64,000 bases of DNA. It comes from Halobacteriales archaeon QS_4_69_34 (lineage in GTDB: Archaea > Halobacteriota > Halobacteria > Halobacteriales > Halococcaceae). The notes under the pieces are model-generated. The model was not told where the DNA came from and searched no databases. It saw only the letters and a program-made list of their open reading frames with translations. This document shows positions 26,869-36,517 of this stretch, piece after piece; position 1 is the stretch's first letter, and the number at the start of each line of letters is the position of its first letter. The stretch lies in assembly GCA_003021045.1 (NCBI GenBank), contig PXRN01000010.1, positions 62,001 to 126,000 of the forward strand, in the 5' to 3' direction. The translations under genes and the position numbers were made by a program.

Positions 26869-27866
26869 AGTTCATCGAGGAGATCGTCGTCGAGCAGTTC
26901 CTGCCCACCTTCCGCTCGATGCTCGCGGAGGGACTGCGCGAGCGCGGACTCACCCAGAGCGAGGTCGCCGACCTCCTCGGCGTCAGCCAGTCGGCGGTCT
27001 CGAAGTACGCCCACGGCGAGGTCACGCGCACCGACGTGGTGCTCGAAGACGAGCGCGTCCGCGAGCTCGCCGAACGCCTCGCCGACGGGCTCGCGTCGGG
27101 CGAGGTGAGCCGGGCCGGCGCACTGGTCGAGATCGAGGTGCTCGTCCGCCGGCTCGAACGCGGCGACCTGCTCGCGCGACTCCACGAGGCGGCGATGCCC
27201 GAACTCGCCGCCCGCGGCGGTTTCGGCGTCCACGACCCCGAGGGCGAGCTCCGCACCGCCGAGCGCGCGCTCGCATCCGTCAGGCGCGGCCTGCGGACGC
27301 TCGAAGCTACGAGTGGGTTCGCGGGACTGATCCCGAACGTCGGCTCGAACCTCGTCGAGTGTCTGCCGGACGCGCGCGGCATCGACGACGTCGCCGGCGT
27401 TCCCGGCCGGATCTTCGACGTGAAGGGTCGGGCGACGATCCCCGCCGAGCCCGAGTTCGGCGTCTCCGAGCACGTCGCGCGCGTGCTGCTCGCCGCGCGC
27501 GCGAGCGGCAGCGACGCCCGCGCCGCGCTGAACGTCCGCTACGCGCCGGCGATCGTCGAGCGGCTCCGCGAGAGCGGCCATCGCGTGGTAGCGTTCGACG
27601 CCGAAGCCGACCTCGACGCGGCCATCGCCGACGCGTTCGCCGGAGGAGGCGACGCCGTGGAGACAGTCCGGGCGAGCGGCGACGGGATCGACGACGCGGC
27701 AGGCGACGACGGCACGGCGGTGAGCAGCGACGCGGGGACGGGTGCGGACGCTGCGGTGGACGCCGACGTGCTCTACCAGACCGGTGCGGTCGGCATCGAG
27801 CCCGTCGTCTACCTGCTCGCGCCGGACGCCGAGGAGGCGGCCACGCGGATCCGCGAGCTGGTATGA
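26865..27866 (+). CDS. thiR: ThiR: HTH-ThiN thiamine regulator
   Basis: A 333-residue protein with an N-terminal XRE-type helix-turn-helix ([20 protein letters not shown], about 29-48) and a C-terminal ThiN domain (about 145-330) marked by [20 protein letters not shown] and [15 protein letters not shown]. ThiN normally binds thiamine phosphate; HTH-ThiN fusions are archaeal repressors of thiamine genes, named ThiR in published comparative work. A polar Gly/Asp/Ala insertion lies at about 265-305. It overlaps dcd at its start and the methyltransferase at its end (both ATGA). A likely target is thi4, 3.4 kb downstream. Confidence 0.88.
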   Translation: MKFIEEIVVEQFLPTFRSMLAEGLRERGLTQSEVADLLGVSQSAVSKYAHGEVTRTDVVLEDERVRELAERLADGLASGEVSRAGALVEIEVLVRRLERGDLLARLHEAAMPELAARGGFGVHDPEGELRTAERALASVRRGLRTLEATSGFAGLIPNVGSNLVECLPDARGIDDVAGVPGRIFDVKGRATIPAEPEFGVSEHVARVLLAARASGSDARAALNVRYAPAIVERLRESGHRVVAFDAEADLDAAIADAFAGGGDAVETVRASGDGIDDAAGDDGTAVSSDAGTGADAAVDADVLYQTGAVGIEPVVYLLAPDAEEAATRIRELV

Positions 27867-28660
27867 CGGACGTGGGCGCGCCCACGAACGCGGGCGGGAG
27901 CGACGCCGACGACGCTGCGGTCGCGCAGACGTTCTACGGCCGGTGGGCGCGCCTCTACGACGCGATCGCCACGCTGCCGGGCGTCGGATCGTGGCGTGCC
28001 CGTGCGGTCGAGGCACTCGAGCTCGATCCCGGCGATACCGCCGTCGAGATGGGCTGTGGGACGGGCGCGAACCTGCCGTATCTCCGCGAGCGGGTTGGCC
28101 CCGAAGGAACGGTGGTCGGGATCGACTTTACACGCGGGATGCTCGATCGCGCCCGCGTCCGCGTCGAGCGCGCCGGCTGGGAGAACGTCCACCTCGTTCG
28201 GGGAGACGCGACCCGGCCGCCGGTCGGTGGTGGGATCGAGGATGTCGGTGGCGGGGTCGACGGAGTCGGGAACGGGATCGAGGGAGCCGGAGACGAGGGC
28301 GACGCGACGAGCGACGGGGTCGACGCAGTCCTTGCGAGCTTCGTCGTCGGGATGCTCGCCGATCCCGAGGGGACGGTCGGAGGCTGGTTCACACTTCTGA
28401 ACTCGGGCGGGCGGCTCGGGCTGCTCGACGCCGCCCGGAGCTCACAGATGCGGGCGCTTCCGATCGACGCCGTCTTCCGGCTGTTCGTCGTCGCCACCGC
28501 GCCCCCGACGACGCGGCTGCGCTACCCCGAGCCACCCTGGCAACGGCTCGACGAGCGCGTCGCGGCCGCGCGTCGGCCGCTCGCCGATCTGGCCGTGGAC
28601 CGCCGTCACGAGACGTTCGCGCTCGGGTTCGTCCGGCTGACGAGCGGGCGCGTGCCTTAG
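27863..28660 (+). CDS. SAM-dependent methyltransferase, class I
   Basis: A 265-residue Rossmann-fold methyltransferase. Motif I is AVEMGCGTGANLPYLRER (about 54-71), followed by GTVVGIDFTRGMLDRAR (about 76-92) with the acidic residue that binds SAM ribose, and HLVRGDATRPP. Residues about 122-148 are a Gly/Glu/Asp/Val-rich low-complexity insertion absent from typical family members. The YGRWARLYDAIATLPGVGSW start resembles UbiE-like and phospholipid methyltransferases; substrate unknown. Third gene of the dcd-thiR operon, ATG overlapping the thiR stop. Confidence 0.85.
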   Translation: MTDVGAPTNAGGSDADDAAVAQTFYGRWARLYDAIATLPGVGSWRARAVEALELDPGDTAVEMGCGTGANLPYLRERVGPEGTVVGIDFTRGMLDRARVRVERAGWENVHLVRGDATRPPVGGGIEDVGGGVDGVGNGIEGAGDEGDATSDGVDAVLASFVVGMLADPEGTVGGWFTLLNSGGRLGLLDAARSSQMRALPIDAVFRLFVVATAPPTTRLRYPEPPWQRLDERVAAARRPLADLAVDRRHETFALGFVRLTSGRVP

Positions 28661-28716
28661 CCGGATCGGTCCTGCGGGCAGGACATCGTTTTCCGTCCGC
28701 CCCACGACGCGGCCGC

Positions 28717-30261
28717 ATGGTCGATGCGCGCGAGTACCACGACCGGACGAACCACACCCCGCGGAGCGTGCGCGAGGACGGCGTCCGGCTCGACCGGGCG
28801 ACCAAGCCACGTCCCTACAAGGTCTACGAGGACCGGCCGCACGTCGCGCCGCCCGGCGACCCCGAGGCCCCCGAGACGCCCGCGCTCGCGGCCGTCGCCT
28901 GCTCGCGGGCCGACCCCACGGCCGACATCGACCGACGCTCCGAAGAGCCGATCCTTCACGCGCTCTGTCACTACGCCGCCGGCGTCACGAAGGAACTGGA
29001 GATGGGCGGTCGAACGATGCGCTTTCGCGCGGCGTCCTGTACGGGCAAGCTCTATCACGTCGACCTCTACGCCGTCGCCGACGACCGCGGGACCCTCGAC
29101 GCGGGCGTCTACCACTTCGACCCCCACACGGACGGGTTCGACGTCCTCCGCGAGGGCGACTACCGGGGCGTGCTCGCCGACGCGGCGGGCGGGCAGGCAG
29201 GCGTCGCGGCGGCCCCGGTGACGTTCGTCCTGACCTCCGAGTGGTGGCGCAACGCCTGGAAGTACCGCGAACGCACCTACCGGCACGCGTTCTGGGACTC
29301 GGGGACGATCATCGCCAACCTGCTGGCGGTCGCCCACGGCGGGAATCGGCGCACAGAGGTGGTCACGAGCTTCGCGGACGGGCCGGTCGCGCGGCTGCTC
29401 GGCGTCGCTCCCGACGTGGAGGCTCCATTGGAGCTCGTCCCGGTCGGGAGCGAAGCACCCGCTCCCGGGGCCCGCGACGTCGCGGCCATCGATCCCGAGA
29501 CGGTCCCGGTCTCCGAGCGCGTCGAGGAGTACCCGCTCGTCCCCGACGCGTGGCGGGGGAGTTCCCTCCCTGACGGCGCGGCTGCCCGCGAGTGGCGCGA
29601 GCAGGCCGGGACCGCCGGGGCGGTCGGCACGCACAGCCCGGGCGACGGCGAGCGGGTCGCCCTCGATCCCGTGGACGCCGAGACGGCGTCGGCACGGCCC
29701 GTCGGGACGACCATCGAGCGCCGTGGCTCGCTGCGCGAGTTCGACCACGAGCCCATCAGCGGCCGGACGTTCGCCACGGTCCTCGACCGCGCACTCCACG
29801 GGGTGCCGACGGACGTCTACGGAGCGGCGGACGCCCCCGGCGACGGGGTGGGTCGGCTGGTCGACGCCTACTGTCTCGTCCACGCGGTCGAGGGGATCGA
29901 GCAGGGGACCTACCAGTATCACCCCGGGGAGACCGCCCTAGAACGCGTCGGCGACACCGACCGCGGGACCGCCGGCCACCTCGCGCTCGACCAATCGGTG
30001 GTGGGCGACGCGGCGGCGAACGTCTATCTGATGGCCGACGTGGACGCGATCGTCGAGGAGCTCGGCGACCGCGGCTACCGGCTGGCACAGCTACTGGGCG
30101 GGATCGCGCTCGGCCGGCTCTACCTCGCGACGTACGCCCATCTCGGGCTCGGCGGGCGCGGGTTCACGTTCTACGACGGGCTCGTGACCGAGCACCTCTC
30201 GCCCCGGGCGGCGAACCAAGCGCCGATGACGCTGTTCGCGTTCGGAAAGGCCGACAAGTAG
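28717..30261 (+). CDS. Tandem nitroreductase-fold protein (SagB/ThcOx type)
   Basis: A 514-residue protein with two nitroreductase-like domains. Domain 2 (about 330-514) has the FMN-contact start ERRGSLREFDHEPISGRTFA and a C-terminal core YRLAQLLGGIALGRLYLATY then LGLGGRGFTFYDG; domain 1 (about 75-270) is a more divergent copy with RRSEEPILHALCHYAAGVTK and LYHVDLYAVADDRGTLDAGV. SagB-type members oxidise azoline rings in peptide natural products, but no peptide-modification genes are nearby, so the role is open. GTTTTCC about 27 bp before ATG 28717 is a possible promoter. Convergent with thi4. Confidence 0.83.
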   Translation: MVDAREYHDRTNHTPRSVREDGVRLDRATKPRPYKVYEDRPHVAPPGDPEAPETPALAAVACSRADPTADIDRRSEEPILHALCHYAAGVTKELEMGGRTMRFRAASCTGKLYHVDLYAVADDRGTLDAGVYHFDPHTDGFDVLREGDYRGVLADAAGGQAGVAAAPVTFVLTSEWWRNAWKYRERTYRHAFWDSGTIIANLLAVAHGGNRRTEVVTSFADGPVARLLGVAPDVEAPLELVPVGSEAPAPGARDVAAIDPETVPVSERVEEYPLVPDAWRGSSLPDGAAAREWREQAGTAGAVGTHSPGDGERVALDPVDAETASARPVGTTIERRGSLREFDHEPISGRTFATVLDRALHGVPTDVYGAADAPGDGVGRLVDAYCLVHAVEGIEQGTYQYHPGETALERVGDTDRGTAGHLALDQSVVGDAAANVYLMADVDAIVEELGDRGYRLAQLLGGIALGRLYLATYAHLGLGGRGFTFYDGLVTEHLSPRAANQAPMTLFAFGKADK

Positions 30262-30322
30262 GTCGATTCGGCGTCGTCGCCCCGCGACCGGCCCGGCACG
30301 GAGGAGAGGGAACGACGAGCGT

Positions 30323-30343
30323 ACGGCGCGCTCCGCGCGCCGT
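30323..30343. terminator. Hairpin between convergent genes
   Basis: A perfect 9-bp stem (ACGGCGCGC / GCGCGCCGT) with a TCC loop, followed by TTT on the plus strand, lies between the end of the nitroreductase gene (30261) and the end of thi4 (30345). It could end either transcript. Confidence 0.5.
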
Positions 30344-30344
30344 T

Positions 30345-31292
30345 TCACCGCGAGCGCCGGACGGCGCGAGCGGGTGGGTTTTTACTCCAGGTCTTTGCGA
30401 GGAGTGGTTCGCGCTCCGCGCGAACGTCGATCGCGGCCTGGGCGGCGCGCTTGCCCGAGAGCAACATCGCGCCGAAGGTCGGCCCCATCCGCGGGAGGCC
30501 GTGGGCCGTGGCGACGGCCATGCCGGTGGCGATCAGTCCCGGGTGGACCGCCCCCGTGTGCTCGACGACCGCGTCCTCGCTCTCGCCGACCCACATCGAG
30601 TCGTGACCCGGCGAGTCGTGGCCGGGTGCGCCGTACTGCCCCTCTTCGGTCTGGTCCATGCCGGTGTTGTGTTCGGCCGCGTGGCCGATGCCGGGGGCGT
30701 CGAGCACGCCGCGCTCGTGGAGCTTCGAGACCGCCACGGCGTCGTGACCGGTCGCGTCGATCACGACGTCCCCCTCGACGGCGATCGGATCGACGCAGGT
30801 GATCTCGCGGGGCAGCGCGTGGACGGGCGTCCAGTTCATGACGATCCCGCCCACCCTGTGGCCCTCCCGGACCACGACGTCGGTGAACTCGGTCATGTTC
30901 TGGATCTTCGCGCCGGCGTCGCAGGCGGCCTTGATCAGGCCCGAACAGGCCTCGGGACCGTTGGCCACGTAGAGTCCCTCGCTCTCCGCGGACTGCTCGT
31001 AGTCGACGTTGAGGTCGTCGAGCACGGGCTGGGCGGGGCTCCGCACGGTGACCTTGTTCATCAGGAAGCCACCGAGCCAGAAGCCACCCCCCAGATAGTT
31101 GTTCTTCTCGACGACCATCGTCTGGATGCCCCGCTCGGCGAGCTCCCGTGCGGCCATCAGCCCCGAGGGGCCGCCGCCGACGATTATCACCTCGGACTCC
31201 GAGAAATCCATGAACTCCTCGGTCCACTGCCGCCCGATCGCGCGCGTGACCTCCGCTTCGCCGACGTCGCTGAATGGTTCCGTCTCGGTCAT
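30345..31292 (-). CDS. thi4: Thiazole synthase Thi4 (ADP-thiazole synthase)
   Basis: A 315-residue FAD/NAD-fold enzyme making the thiazole half of thiamine from NAD and glycine. The dinucleotide motif is [20 protein letters not shown] (about 35-54); other marks are [18 protein letters not shown] (about 67-84) and the C-terminal [20 protein letters not shown]. Cys166 in [10 protein letters not shown] matches the Cys that donates sulfur in the Haloferax and yeast enzymes, so this is predicted to be the single-turnover Cys type rather than the His type of methanogens. I chose ATG 31292; an in-frame ATG lies further upstream. The C-terminus (from about 297) looks longer and more basic than usual. 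Confidence 0.92.
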   Translation of the reverse strand: MTETEPFSDVGEAEVTRAIGRQWTEEFMDFSESEVIIVGGGPSGLMAARELAERGIQTMVVEKNNYLGGGFWLGGFLMNKVTVRSPAQPVLDDLNVDYEQSAESEGLYVANGPEACSGLIKAACDAGAKIQNMTEFTDVVVREGHRVGGIVMNWTPVHALPREITCVDPIAVEGDVVIDATGHDAVAVSKLHERGVLDAPGIGHAAEHNTGMDQTEEGQYGAPGHDSPGHDSMWVGESEDAVVEHTGAVHPGLIATGMAVATAHGLPRMGPTFGAMLLSGKRAAQAAIDVRAEREPLLAKTWSKNPPARAVRRSR

Positions 31293-31304
31293 ACCACTGA
31301 GTGT

Positions 31305-31319
31305 TATCATACGATGGTA
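31305..31319. promoter_or_regulatory. Imperfect inverted repeat upstream of thi4 (candidate ThiR site)
   Basis: TATCAT-ACG-ATGGTA: six-base arms with five of six complementary positions and a 3-bp centre, 13 bp upstream of the thi4 ATG, within an A/T-rich promoter stretch. A repressor bound here would block initiation. The link to ThiR is inference. Confidence 0.35.
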
Positions 31320-31564
31320 CATAGTCGTTTCGGCGGCCGCGGCCGGACCTCGAATCGATGTGGGTCCGGGCGAGAAAACCGACGGCGGGAGAGCGGGCCC
31401 CGGGGACAGGGTGGAGGGTAGACGGGAAGTCGAGCGTGGGGGACGAGAGGAACGATCGATCCCGGAGACGCCGGAAAACGGAGGGTGTGAGGTGGAGAGA
31501 GCGAAGGGCGCGACCCGGTTCGTACCGGTCAGCGAACCGATCGAGCCGTCCCGTCCGTCGACGG

Positions 31565-33259
31565 TCAGTCGAGGCCGAACCGTTCGAGCAAGCGGGGCAT
31601 CCCGAGTCCCATCGCAGTCGCGACCGACGCGCCGAGCGCGAGCACGAGCGCGAACCCGTCGGCGGTATCCGCGAACGAGCCGGGATCGACCGGCGGCCTC
31701 ACGGTCCGGTTTCGGATCGCGGGGATCTCCCCCGGGCGACCGATGGGCTCGTCGAGCAGCTGGCTCGCCGTACAGTCGCCGTAGCCGACGTTCTCCGTCG
31801 CCACGTTCTCGACCGCCGCGGGGCCGGCATCGGGAATCCGGATGCAGCTGTCCCTGAGCACCGATCCCGAGCGCGCCTCGCTTCCGAGCACGGCCGGTGT
31901 GCCGCCCATCGAGCCCGCAACCTCGATCCGCTCCATCGAGACGCCCTGCTCGCCGGAGTAGCTCGAATAGGGGTCCGACCCCGGCGGATCGACCCGGATC
32001 GCGGGCGCGCCGTCGAGATCGTTGCGGAGCCGACAGCGCTCGATCCGGCCTCGCCCGGCGCTGCCCCGGTAGACGAGCAGGCCCGGCGACCGCTCCATCG
32101 CGTAGGCCCGCACGTCGAGGTTCCGGAGGCGCGCGCCGGCCTTGTTCAGCCCGCCGGTCTCCGAGCGGACGGCGCTCACCCCCTGGATCTCGCCGATCCG
32201 GAACTCGCCGGGCCGGTCCTCCGGCCACCGGGTCGCATCGAGGACGATCGTCGCCCCGTCGCAGAACGATCGCTCGCCGCTGATGCGGACCGCCGTGTTG
32301 TTGTTGTTGACGAACCGCCCGCCGATGACCTGTACTGCGCCGTCGGTGCGGGCGACGTAGCAGCCGTTCTCCCATCCGCGGAGCGTGGCGTCGACGAGCT
32401 GAACGGTGCCGGTACTGCTGCGCCCGACGAACACGCCCGGAACGCCGCCGACGACGTGGCCTGCCGGCGGTGGCCCGGAGCCCGCCCACGCGTGCGAACC
32501 CGCGTTCGTCCCGCCCACCGCGCGCAGGCCATCGACCCGGACGCTCGCCGCGGGGGTCGCGGCGATCGGGCGCAACAGCGCGCCTCCCGACTCGGCGTCG
32601 AGCGCCTCGACCGGCCCCCGGTAGGTGAGCCCCCCGACGTCGGCGTGGCCCTCGCTCTCGATCACGACCGAGGCGGCGGCGTTCCGCGCGCGCTGATCGA
32701 TCGTGAGCCCCGCGAACAGCCCGTAGGAGAGGCCGTGAAAGCGGAGCTCGGGCCGGAGGCCGGCGTCGAGTCGGAAGGTCGCCCGCGGGGCGACGATCCC
32801 GAACGCGCCCGCGGGCGAGATCGAGACCCCGCCGGCGATCCGGTAGGTCCCGGGCGGGAAATCGAGCCGGGTGCCGTCGAGTTCGCCCGCGGCGGCGGCG
32901 CGCGCGAGCGCCGCGTCGAGCGTGGTCCCGGGACCGAGATCGAGATACTCGACCGCGTCGACCGCCCGCTCGAACGCGGGGGCGGGCGTCCGCTGGGCCC
33001 GCCGCTCGACCGCCGCGAGCGCGCGGTGGGCCGCACGCGACGGCCGACCGGGAACCGCGAACGGATCGACGCTCGCCGGACGTGTGCCGGCTCCCCGTGA
33101 ACGCTCCGGGACCGCCGCGGTCGCACTCGCCGGGGTCGTGGTCGCGCCGATGCCCAGCGCGGCGGCCCCGAGGAACGCCCGGCGGGTGAGCCCAGCCGGG
33201 GCTGGCGCTCGCCCGCTCGTGTCCCGCCCGCTCGAACTCCTCGTCGGTCCCGATCCCAT
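31565..33259 (-). CDS. Tat-exported right-handed beta-helix protein
   Basis: A 564-residue secreted protein. The twin-arginine signal [20 protein letters not shown] lies at about 23-42. The body (about 110-510) is made of short repeating strands such as [35 protein letters not shown] and [20 protein letters not shown], typical of parallel beta-helix (pectate lyase-like) proteins. It opens with [20 protein letters not shown], as in other such proteins. A C-terminal hydrophobic helix (about 532-552) could anchor it to the membrane. Function unknown; carbohydrate binding or cleavage is possible. Divergent from the Tat-exported protease gene 171 bp away. Confidence 0.82.
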   Translation of the reverse strand: MGSGPTRSSSGRDTSGRAPAPAGLTRRAFLGAAALGIGATTTPASATAAVPERSRGAGTRPASVDPFAVPGRPSRAAHRALAAVERRAQRTPAPAFERAVDAVEYLDLGPGTTLDAALARAAAAGELDGTRLDFPPGTYRIAGGVSISPAGAFGIVAPRATFRLDAGLRPELRFHGLSYGLFAGLTIDQRARNAAASVVIESEGHADVGGLTYRGPVEALDAESGGALLRPIAATPAASVRVDGLRAVGGTNAGSHAWAGSGPPPAGHVVGGVPGVFVGRSSTGTVQLVDATLRGWENGCYVARTDGAVQVIGGRFVNNNNTAVRISGERSFCDGATIVLDATRWPEDRPGEFRIGEIQGVSAVRSETGGLNKAGARLRNLDVRAYAMERSPGLLVYRGSAGRGRIERCRLRNDLDGAPAIRVDPPGSDPYSSYSGEQGVSMERIEVAGSMGGTPAVLGSEARSGSVLRDSCIRIPDAGPAAVENVATENVGYGDCTASQLLDEPIGRPGEIPAIRNRTVRPPVDPGSFADTADGFALVLALGASVATAMGLGMPRLLERFGLD

Positions 33260-33429
33260 TCGTCCCTGCCCGCAGGGAACGGGGCGTTCGGCCGTTGTAA
33301 TCGTAGCGGTCGACGCGGCGACCTATCGGTGTCGAACGGCGACTCGATCGCCAGCACCCCCATCGGTAGCCAACGGCGTGACGGCTCCGGCGATGCTTAC
33401 TTACGGCCGGGCGAGAACGAGCACGCGAG

Positions 33430-34401
33430 ATGACGAGAGGGGACCTCACGAGACGAGCGGTGCTCAGAACGGTTGCGGTCGCCGTCGGGGTCGGCAGCAT
33501 GGGCTCGGCGTCGGCACTCCTCGGCGACTCGACGGACGACGACCTCGATCCCACGAGCGTCGACGTGGACGAGGAGCTCGCGTCGGCGAAGCGGCTTCCG
33601 CCCTCGGACATGACCGACGTGCGGCCGGGACTGGAGAGCGTGTCCGCCGGGGACGCCTCCGTTCCGGAGCGCGCCTCCGGCATCAGTCCGGGCTCGCTGC
33701 TGTTCATCACTCGGGCGGATTCCTCTGGAACCGCCGGCTGCACGGCGAACTTCGTCTGGCGGGGCGCGGACGGGACGCTGTATCTCGGAGCGGCGGGCCA
33801 CTGCTTCCTCCCGAGCGATGCCGACGCGGGTCAGAACGCCGGCGGGAGCTACGATACGAGCCAGGTCACAGTGGAGGTGTGTCTGGACTGCACGTTCGGC
33901 GGCCTGACGGCGCTCGGTGGGCTCGAAGGAACTGTCATGGAGCTCGGGGCGGTCGCGTACGCCCGCCAGTCTCAGGACGGCGACGACGTCGGCAACGACT
34001 TCGGGCTCGTGGAGATCCCGGCGGCCGCCGAGGACCTCGTCGACCCGGCGATGCCCACGTTCGGCGGGCCGACCGAGGAGGGCGCGGTCGACCTCGGCGA
34101 GGACGTCTGTCACTACGGCAACGGCGTCGCCTTCGGCGAGACGTTCGTCACGAAGCCACGCACCGGCGCCGGCGTCGGCAACTTCGACGACGGGAGCTGG
34201 CTCGCGGAGCTGGCCGCCTCGCCCGGCGACTCCGGATCGGCCGTGCAGGGCTGTCGCGTGGGTTCTACGGGTATCCAGGGCGTCGAGGCCGCCGGCATCC
34301 TCACCCACCTCACAGCTGCCGGCGTCGCCGGTACGAACGAGACGAAAGCCGAGGAGATGGCGACGCAGGCCGGCCTCGACGTCGAGCCGGTGTTGGTGTA
34401 G
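33430..34401 (+). CDS. Tat-exported trypsin-like serine protease
   Basis: A 323-residue secreted protease. The Tat signal [20 protein letters not shown] (about 6-25) is followed by an acidic propeptide-like stretch (about 33-85) and a chymotrypsin-fold domain. The catalytic triad is visible as His124 (LGAAGHCFL), Asp190 (GNDFGLVEI) and Ser268 (SPGDSGSAV). Four cysteines (about 104, 125, 151, 154) and two later (227, 275) may form disulfides. Members of this haloarchaeal group are S1-type endopeptidases. It is divergent from the beta-helix protein gene and ends 49 bp before the acyl-CoA ligase stop on the other strand. Confidence 0.87.
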   Translation: MTRGDLTRRAVLRTVAVAVGVGSMGSASALLGDSTDDDLDPTSVDVDEELASAKRLPPSDMTDVRPGLESVSAGDASVPERASGISPGSLLFITRADSSGTAGCTANFVWRGADGTLYLGAAGHCFLPSDADAGQNAGGSYDTSQVTVEVCLDCTFGGLTALGGLEGTVMELGAVAYARQSQDGDDVGNDFGLVEIPAAAEDLVDPAMPTFGGPTEEGAVDLGEDVCHYGNGVAFGETFVTKPRTGAGVGNFDDGSWLAELAASPGDSGSAVQGCRVGSTGIQGVEAAGILTHLTAAGVAGTNETKAEEMATQAGLDVEPVLV

Positions 34402-34449
34402 GGTCGCCATCGCCGAAGGCCAGCCGGCCGTCGCGGCTGGATCACGTGT

Positions 34450-36408
34450 TCACTCGGCGTAGAGCCGTTCGATCTCCCCCTCGTACCGATCGATGATGTT
34501 CCGGCGCTTTTTCTTCATCGTCGGGGTCAGCAGGTCGTTGCCCTCGGTGAACTCCTCGGGTGCGAGGACGAACTTCTTGATCCGCTCGTAGGACTCGAAG
34601 CCCTCGTTGATCCGCTCGACCTCCGCGGCGATTCGGTCCTGGACGCGCTCGTCCTCGCAGATCTCCTCGGCCCCCTCGGGCAGGTCGACGCCCGCCTCGG
34701 CGGCCCAGTCGCGCACGCCGGCGACGTTCGGGACGATCACCGCGCCGACGAACTTCTCGCCGTCGCCGATCGCCATGCACTGCTCGACCAGCCGGCCCTC
34801 CGCGAAGGCGTCCTCGATCGGCCCAGGCGCGACGTTCTTGCCCGTCGAGAGCACCAGCAGCTGCTTCGAGCGCTCCCGGAACTGCAGGTACCCGTCGGGG
34901 CGGTTCTCGACCACGTCGCCGGTGCGGAACCACTCGCCCTCGAAGGCCTCGGCGGTCGCCTCGGGCTTGTTCCAGTAGCCGTCGGTGACGTTCGGGCCCC
35001 GCACCAGCAGCTCGCCGACCTCGCCGCCCGCCTGCGGGCGGACGTCCGGCGCGACCACCGATCCGTCGACCCGGGTCTCGACGCCCGACAGCGGCGGGCC
35101 GATCGTCCCCACCTTGGGCTCCTCGGGCGGGTTCGTCGAAACCACGGGGGCGGTCTCGGTCAGCCCGTAGCCCTCCAGTATGGGGAGGCCCATCGCGTGA
35201 TAGAGCGCACAGAGCTCGGGCGAGAGGCTGCCGCCGCCGCTGAAGAAGAAGTCGACGTTACCGCCCAGCCCCTCCCGCACCTGCTCGAACACCAACCTGT
35301 CGGCGAGCGCGTGCCGGGCGCGGAGGGCGAGCCCGGGGTCGTCGGTGTGGTAGTGCTCCCGACCGACGTCGACGGCCCACTCGAAGATCCGCTCTTGGAC
35401 GGGGGATTCGGCCGCCTGCTCGCGGATCGAGTCGTAGAGCTTCTCGTAGACCCGCGGGACGCTCGTGCCGGTCGTGGGACCGACGAGCGGGAAGTCCTCC
35501 TGGAGGGTGTCGGGGCTCTCCGCGTAGGCGACCGTCGCCCCGGAGGCGAAGATGACGAAGTGACCGGCGAGGCGCTCGAAGACGTGTGCGAGCGGCAGAA
35601 AGGAGAGCGTCTCGTCCGCGGCAGTAATGGAGGGGACGTCGCCCTTGTCGGGACGGGGCCCGAAGCGCTTTCGCACCTGGTTGACGTTCGCCCGGAAGTT
35701 CCCGTGGGTGAGCTCGACGCCCTTGGGCTGGCCGGTCGTCCCCGAGGTGTAGACCAGACTGGCGAGGTCGTCGAGGTCGCGCTCGGCGATCCAGCCTCCG
35801 TCGGCGTCGACCTCGGTATCGTCGGCGTCCGCCGCCGACGCAGCCACGCCCCGCTCGTGAACGTCGGCGAGCGTGAGCACGTCGTCGCGGTCGTCGTAGC
35901 CCTCGAACTCGTCGAGGACGACGACGAACGCCAGATCGAGCGCGTCCTCCACTTCGAGAACTCGTTCGAGCAGCGTCCCGTTCTCGACGACGACCCCGGT
36001 CGCGCCCGGGTCGTCGAGCAGGTACTCGACCTGCTCGGGCGAGGAGCTGGTGTACACCGTGGTGACGACCGCGCCCGCGCCCAGCAGCGCGAAGTCACAC
36101 TGGGCCCACTCCATGCGGGTGTCGGCGAACAGCCCGACGCGGTCGTCCGGCTCGACGCCGAGCTCCCGGAAGCCGACGGCGAGGGCGCGCACGACCGCCC
36201 CCATCTCCTCGTAGCTGAGACTCGCGTACTCCCCCTCGGGGGCCGCCGGAACCGCCCTGTCGGCGAGCGAGCGCTCGTAGACCTCGCCCTTGTAGCGCTG
36301 GGCGACGCTCCCTCGGTTCCGCTCGACGCTCGCGGCGAACAGCTCTGGAAGCGTCGTCTCGCCGATGACTTCGTCCTCGTAGGCCGCCTCCGCGTCCTGC
36401 CGGCTCAT
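34450..36408 (-). CDS. Long-chain acyl-CoA synthetase (AMP-forming)
   Basis: A 652-residue adenylate-forming ligase activating fatty acids to acyl-CoA. Motifs: the P-loop-like SLVYTSGTTGQPKGVELTHG (about 214-233), FFFSGGGSLSPELCALYHAM (about 390-409), GYGLTETAPVVS (about 416-427) and GEWFRTGDVVENRPDGYLQF with the conserved Asp. The C-terminal lid has LVLSTGKNVAPGPIEDAFA, the catalytic Lys being near the end (TPTMKKKRRNII). It resembles FAA1/FadD15-type long-chain ligases in length. ATG 36408 is supported by a TATA box at 36434-36440. Confidence 0.93.
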   Translation of the reverse strand: MSRQDAEAAYEDEVIGETTLPELFAASVERNRGSVAQRYKGEVYERSLADRAVPAAPEGEYASLSYEEMGAVVRALAVGFRELGVEPDDRVGLFADTRMEWAQCDFALLGAGAVVTTVYTSSSPEQVEYLLDDPGATGVVVENGTLLERVLEVEDALDLAFVVVLDEFEGYDDRDDVLTLADVHERGVAASAADADDTEVDADGGWIAERDLDDLASLVYTSGTTGQPKGVELTHGNFRANVNQVRKRFGPRPDKGDVPSITAADETLSFLPLAHVFERLAGHFVIFASGATVAYAESPDTLQEDFPLVGPTTGTSVPRVYEKLYDSIREQAAESPVQERIFEWAVDVGREHYHTDDPGLALRARHALADRLVFEQVREGLGGNVDFFFSGGGSLSPELCALYHAMGLPILEGYGLTETAPVVSTNPPEEPKVGTIGPPLSGVETRVDGSVVAPDVRPQAGGEVGELLVRGPNVTDGYWNKPEATAEAFEGEWFRTGDVVENRPDGYLQFRERSKQLLVLSTGKNVAPGPIEDAFAEGRLVEQCMAIGDGEKFVGAVIVPNVAGVRDWAAEAGVDLPEGAEEICEDERVQDRIAAEVERINEGFESYERIKKFVLAPEEFTEGNDLLTPTMKKKRRNIIDRYEGEIERLYAE

Positions 36409-36433
36409 GTGCGTGACTGCCACGACCGAGCAG

Positions 36434-36440
36434 TACTAAA
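36434..36440 (-). promoter_or_regulatory. TATA box of the acyl-CoA ligase gene
   Basis: TTTAGTA on the minus strand about 29 bp before ATG 36408. It argues against the upstream in-frame GTG at 36423. Confidence 0.55.
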
Positions 36441-36517
36441 GACCGCCGACTCGCTCCCACTGGACCGTCCTCGCCGATCCGATCGGGTCCCACTCCGCTC
36501 TCCCGGCCGCCCGGTCC

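Noticed and set aside
30345-33743. 1132-codon minus-strand frame joining Thi4 with upstream DNA
   Set aside because: Only the last 315 codons are protein-like; the rest is antisense or out of frame over the beta-helix and protease genes.
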